Assembly: GCA_012976225.1 (NCBI GenBank)
Contig: JAAVVG010000006.1
Coordinates: forward strand, 124,001-188,000
DNA: 64,000 nucleotides
Direction of reading: 5' to 3'
Origin: Golubevia sp. BC0850
Taxonomy: Eukaryota; Basidiomycota; Exobasidiomycetes; Golubeviales; Golubeviaceae
Shown: piece after piece, positions 60,401 to 64,000 of the stretch
How the letters are laid out: every line of letters begins with the position of its first letter
Numbering within the stretch: the first letter of the stretch is position 1
Notes under the pieces: generated by a model
Database searches by the model: none
Seen by the model: only the letters and a program-made list of their open reading frames with translations
Told to the model about the DNA's origin: nothing
Position numbers and translations under genes: made by a program

Positions 60401-63400
60401 TAGCCGGTCGCATTCAAGAACAATCTGGAGCCGGACTAGACGTTCTCTCTGAGATCTTCGCCAACTTCGTCCACAACAAGAAGACCGACGTAACCGTGAA
60501 TGGTGCCTACGCTGGACCTTCAGATGTTACGTGGTTGAACGAAGGAATCAAGATCCTTTCGATTCTAGTTTCTCTCCCTAGCCAGGACTTCCAGGTCATC
60601 TGTCTCGTCTCTATCAACCAGCTTTCTCTCTTCTTCACCGAGGACACTGCTTACAACCCTCCAGCATCCAGTAATTCGACCACTGCAAATTTCTTTTTGC
60701 CCTTCGGATTCCCTCTAGATATCACTCAGACTGGTGGAGACTTCATTGCGAACTACCAAGGAGAGGGTGAGTGTCTGGATGCAATTTTGAAGGCTGCGTT
60801 TTCAGCTGCGTCGATTCCAGCCGTTTCCCAATTCTACTTTCTATCCCCTTTGCCTCTCTCTCAGACACCGCTCTTCTAGCTATTCCTCAAGGTGCATCTC
60901 AGACAGACGTTCAGAATCGTGTCTTAACTCTGATGTTCAACAACGTTCCGTTCGCTGTCAATGACGGAGCTCACTTCAAGTTCAGTCAATTCTTAGATGA
61001 TACCGCTGCCTCAGATCAAGTCACCTTCCATCTTCACGGAACTGCTAGTGCACTTGCCAAGACCTCCGCTGGAGCTGTCACAATCTCAGATAGTGAGTTT
61101 TCAGCGATTTCAGCTCGACCGTTTCATTCCATCTTTTTCTGGTCTTTGACTGACCTCTGACCTCTGATTTTCCACCTTCTCTCAGTCCCTTTCGATCTCG
61201 ATACCAACCTACTTGGTCTGGTCTCCAGAATATGAACGCCAAGCCAGCAATCGTTAGCGATCTCGATGTAGTTCACGGATACCCTGATTACTTGGAAATC
61301 ACTATCAACGTAGCGCTCTTCAACCCTTCAGACTTGACCATTGGTACTAGTACCGTCAACTTCGATGTCTTGTTTGAGGACAACCTCATCGGAGAAGCTG
61401 TCATTACGGACTTGGTCTTTGTGAGCTACGCTGAAGATCCATCAAGCTGTCTCGCTCCTTCTTTCGCATTCGACTGACTTCTTGCCTCTCTTTCCCTTCG
61501 AAAACCCGCTTTCAAGGTGCCTGGAGAGAACATCGTTCCAACTGCTCTCCAATATATGCCTAAAGGATCAGCCAATGTGGCTTCTGGACAGCGGTCGTTA
61601 GAGAATTACGTTCAAAACTTCACGTCAACGGCAGTAGTTCATGGAACAGGAGATACCACTCCAATCGCATCTCTCAAGCAAGCTCTTAGCGGTATCACTC
61701 TAGAGACAGAAATTCCAGCTCTCGGAGAGCTGATAATCACTCGTGCTAGCTTGGTTCTTCCTACCGATATCGCTCAGAGAGGTGTAGGTCTAGTAACGTG
61801 AGTACACCACTTCTCTCCATTCGAAACATTCTTTTCTGACGTCTTTCCCGCCTCTCTATTCTCTTTCATCTCTCTCTCCCCCTCTCTTCCTCTCCTACTC
61901 TGGCCAATATCCAATCAGCGTCGACGTTGCCAATCCTTCCACCGCTTCTCTCAACATCATCAACATCGAGGATACGACCGCTACCTATGCTGGAATCGTG
62001 CTAGCTACGATCAACGCTGACTTCTCAGACGATCCAATCCGTGCCCCTGGACATCAAACTACGACTTCTCAACAGATCGAAGCTCAGATCAATTCGATCC
62101 GAAGCAGCTCATTCAGTTCATCTTCGCAGCAGCTCAGAACACAGGAACCGACCTCGGACCGCTTCCTCCATCCTTCCAGCAAATCTTGGATCTAGACTCT
62201 ACTGAGACCACTGTTGTTCCAATTCCAGATCCTGTCTCACCTCCTTGCAACAGTGGAAGAACCTTCGATAGCGAGTTTTCGAAATCCTCTTCGTATTCGA
62301 CTTTTTCCTCCCTTTTTCCCGTTCGTCGAATCTGACTCTCAATTCCCAATTTCTCCTCTTACAGCTCTCGGTGCTATCTTGAACTTGCTCAAGGGTCTTG
62401 CCACGAGACTAGACGTCCAACCTACAGTTCTCATCGACGATTATCAGACTGATCTAGACTTCCTACAGAACCCAGTTCCAACAGACACTGATGAGACTGC
62501 ACTGTATCTGATCGGACCTGCTGGAGCTCCTCTCATTCAACTCATCGTAGACAACGCTGTTCTTAAGGTTGAAATCGCCAACGCCACTAGCTTGACCGAT
62601 GAAGGCTTCGACGTTGCTCTTTCAGGGGCTCTTCCTACCGACGCTCCAGCAGACCAGCAGACGCTTACATCGAATTCCCGTGAGTGAGATCTCCCCTCTC
62701 TCCTCTGGAACTATCCATCACTCCATTTTCTTTCGAAAGAATTTCATCTTTTGGAGAGAACGAGCCAAGCATGCTTGCCAGCTCTGTCGTCTCTCCCTTC
62801 CTGACCCTTCTCTCTTCCTCGCTCCTCTCTCCTCGCCAGATCGGGACTGAAGGTCACCTGGATCGATAATGGAAACGAAAGGGACATCGCCACAGTGCTC
62901 CTCCCACCAAATTGCTCGGCTGCTGGAATCGGAGTGCCTGATTTGGTCACTTCTGGTCATTTGACGATTGTGAGCATCCCTTCTTTCTCATTTCGAGCGG
63001 ACACTTGTTTCTCTTTCCCTTTACCCTCTTTTAACTCACGATAGTTTCTCTCCTTCCTTTGGTTCTCACTCTCCACAGACTCACTTGGGAGCCTTCACAG
63101 ACTTTGCCGAGTACCTTCTCCACAACCCATCCTTTCGATTGGAGGCTTCACTCTGACGACGTAACTGTCCGTGCTCTCGGGATTAGCTTCGGAAATGCCA
63201 TTCTCTCTAAACGGACTACTCTCGACGCTTTCAACAACTTTCCAGGTGAGTGGAAAGCACTATGGTATCCGACTTCTCCCAATCGACTGACTCTGTCTCT
63301 GTTTTCTGTCTTCCTCTGTTTCTCTTCGCCACTGCTCCAAATCGTTTCTTTTTCTGTTAACAATCTATTTTTCTTCTTTCTAGGTGTTACCATTGCCAGC

Positions 63401-64000
63401 TTCGACATTCCAAGTCAAGATACTGAAGCCGTAGACTTGAACTTCGTCGCCGACGTTTCGATTCCATCTCCAGCTTCTCTTGGAATTCAGCTCGACACTG
63501 CCAACTTCAAGATCTACTGCGAAGGGACTTACATCGGACCTGCTCAAGCTACCAACTTGTTCATAGCAGCAAAGGCTCTTAACACTCCTGTTTTCAACGG
63601 ACAAGTCACTCACAAGTCAGGAAAGGACTTAGAAATGGCTGGGGTCCTTTTCTCGAACTATCTCGCCGGATAAAACTCAAGTCTGCAGGTCATTGGAGAC
63701 TCAGTCATCACCGAAGCCAATGGAAACCGGCCAGTTGGATGGCTGACGACAGCTTTCAGGACGCTCACTTTGGACGTTATTCAGCCAGGTAAGAGGCATT
63801 TGCCAGAAAGTTGTTTGCAGTTCTCTTCTTCTCTTTTTGATAGACTTTCTTTCAGAACGGTGCTGATAGTTTCCTTTCTTGTTGAACCTCCTTACGCCTT
63901 CTCTTTTCATTTCTAGGTCGCATCTACCAGATCATCTACTCTATCACTCTTTCAGATCTCACCGTCACCATCTTGGATCCAGATAGCTCGTATGACTTAA
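57429..64000 (+). pseudogene. Decayed DUF3712-type tandem-domain gene, runs off the window
   Basis: A large multi-exon gene with a cytosolic N-terminus, one membrane anchor (LIIIPALVITLVPVLLAVA) and then long beta-rich repeated modules. These read like DUF3712/LEA-like domains (FDGLKGMVIINSFDIPSNEP, PLGRILLNGIKFDVG, VTIASFDIPSQD). Typical extracellular or vacuolar-surface proteins of this kind have unknown function. In-frame stops interrupt otherwise good coding sequence at 57672 (TGA), 58536 (TAG), 58979 (TAA) and 63671 (TAA). Frame breaks include a 5-nt duplication at 61215-61224, a one-base loss near 62096, an 8-nt duplication at 62647-62662 and a one-base gain near 63138. One intron may use a GC donor (about 62268). 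Long stretches between lesions remain clean, so loss looks fairly recent. The true start is uncertain. Confidence 0.75.

Overview
The window looks like nuclear DNA of a basidiomycete fungus. Nearly every gene is split by short introns (about 50-150 nt, mostly GTGAGT/GTAAGT donors and pyrimidine-rich CAG/TAG acceptors), genes are tightly packed, and the content is fungal: Npr2, Orc3, Lys1, Srv2/CAP, Ncs1, Msp1, a secretory lipase, a membrane-anchored glyoxal oxidase and a DUF3712-type giant protein. The intron style and gene mix fit Pucciniomycotina or a relative, but the exact lineage is inference. Exon models were built by hand from reading frame, splice-site consensus and family alignment from memory; junctions marked uncertain could shift.

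Layout. 0-11.4 kb: NPR2 (+) runs convergently into ORC3 (-), which shares a 169-bp divergent promoter with LYS1 (+). 11.4-18 kb: a doubtful small ORF, an unrecognised coiled-coil protein, a fatty acid hydroxylase/sterol desaturase-family enzyme with a 14-nt microexon, and neuronal calcium sensor NCS1. 18-21.2 kb: two small secreted proteins on the minus strand. 21.9-30.1 kb: Srv2/CAP, an F-box protein and a secretory lipase, all plus strand. 30.9-33.5 kb: a DUF4203/TMEM198-like membrane protein (-), divergent from MSP1 (+, 33.8-35.9 kb). 36-41 kb: a small Cys-rich protein with a hydrophobic tail, an unrecognised gene (both -) and a mitochondrial-type DEAD-box helicase (+). 41-44.1 kb: glyoxal oxidase (-). 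45.4-54.9 kb: three more small secreted proteins and two unrecognised single-TM proteins. 56.7-64 kb: an inverted N-terminal fragment and a large decayed DUF3712-type gene that runs off the end of the window.

The most unusual content is a dispersed set of small secreted proteins (20.0-21.1, 45.4-46.7, 52.2-53.1 and 54.4-54.8 kb). Three end in a DLLG/DLLGF tail next to RD/acidic motifs. Two clearly share a module, FLxSxEGxxFxxxMA. At least three members were built by tandem duplication of whole exons: one very recent exon-pair duplication (403-nt offset, introns almost identical), one with a 32-residue repeat unit crossing conserved intron positions, and one with a dead middle copy lying in an intron. 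I do not recognise the family. Its function is unknown, and effector or processed-peptide roles are speculation. The housekeeping genes appear independent; the physical links with likely functional meaning are the ORC3/LYS1 and DUF4203/MSP1 divergent promoters.
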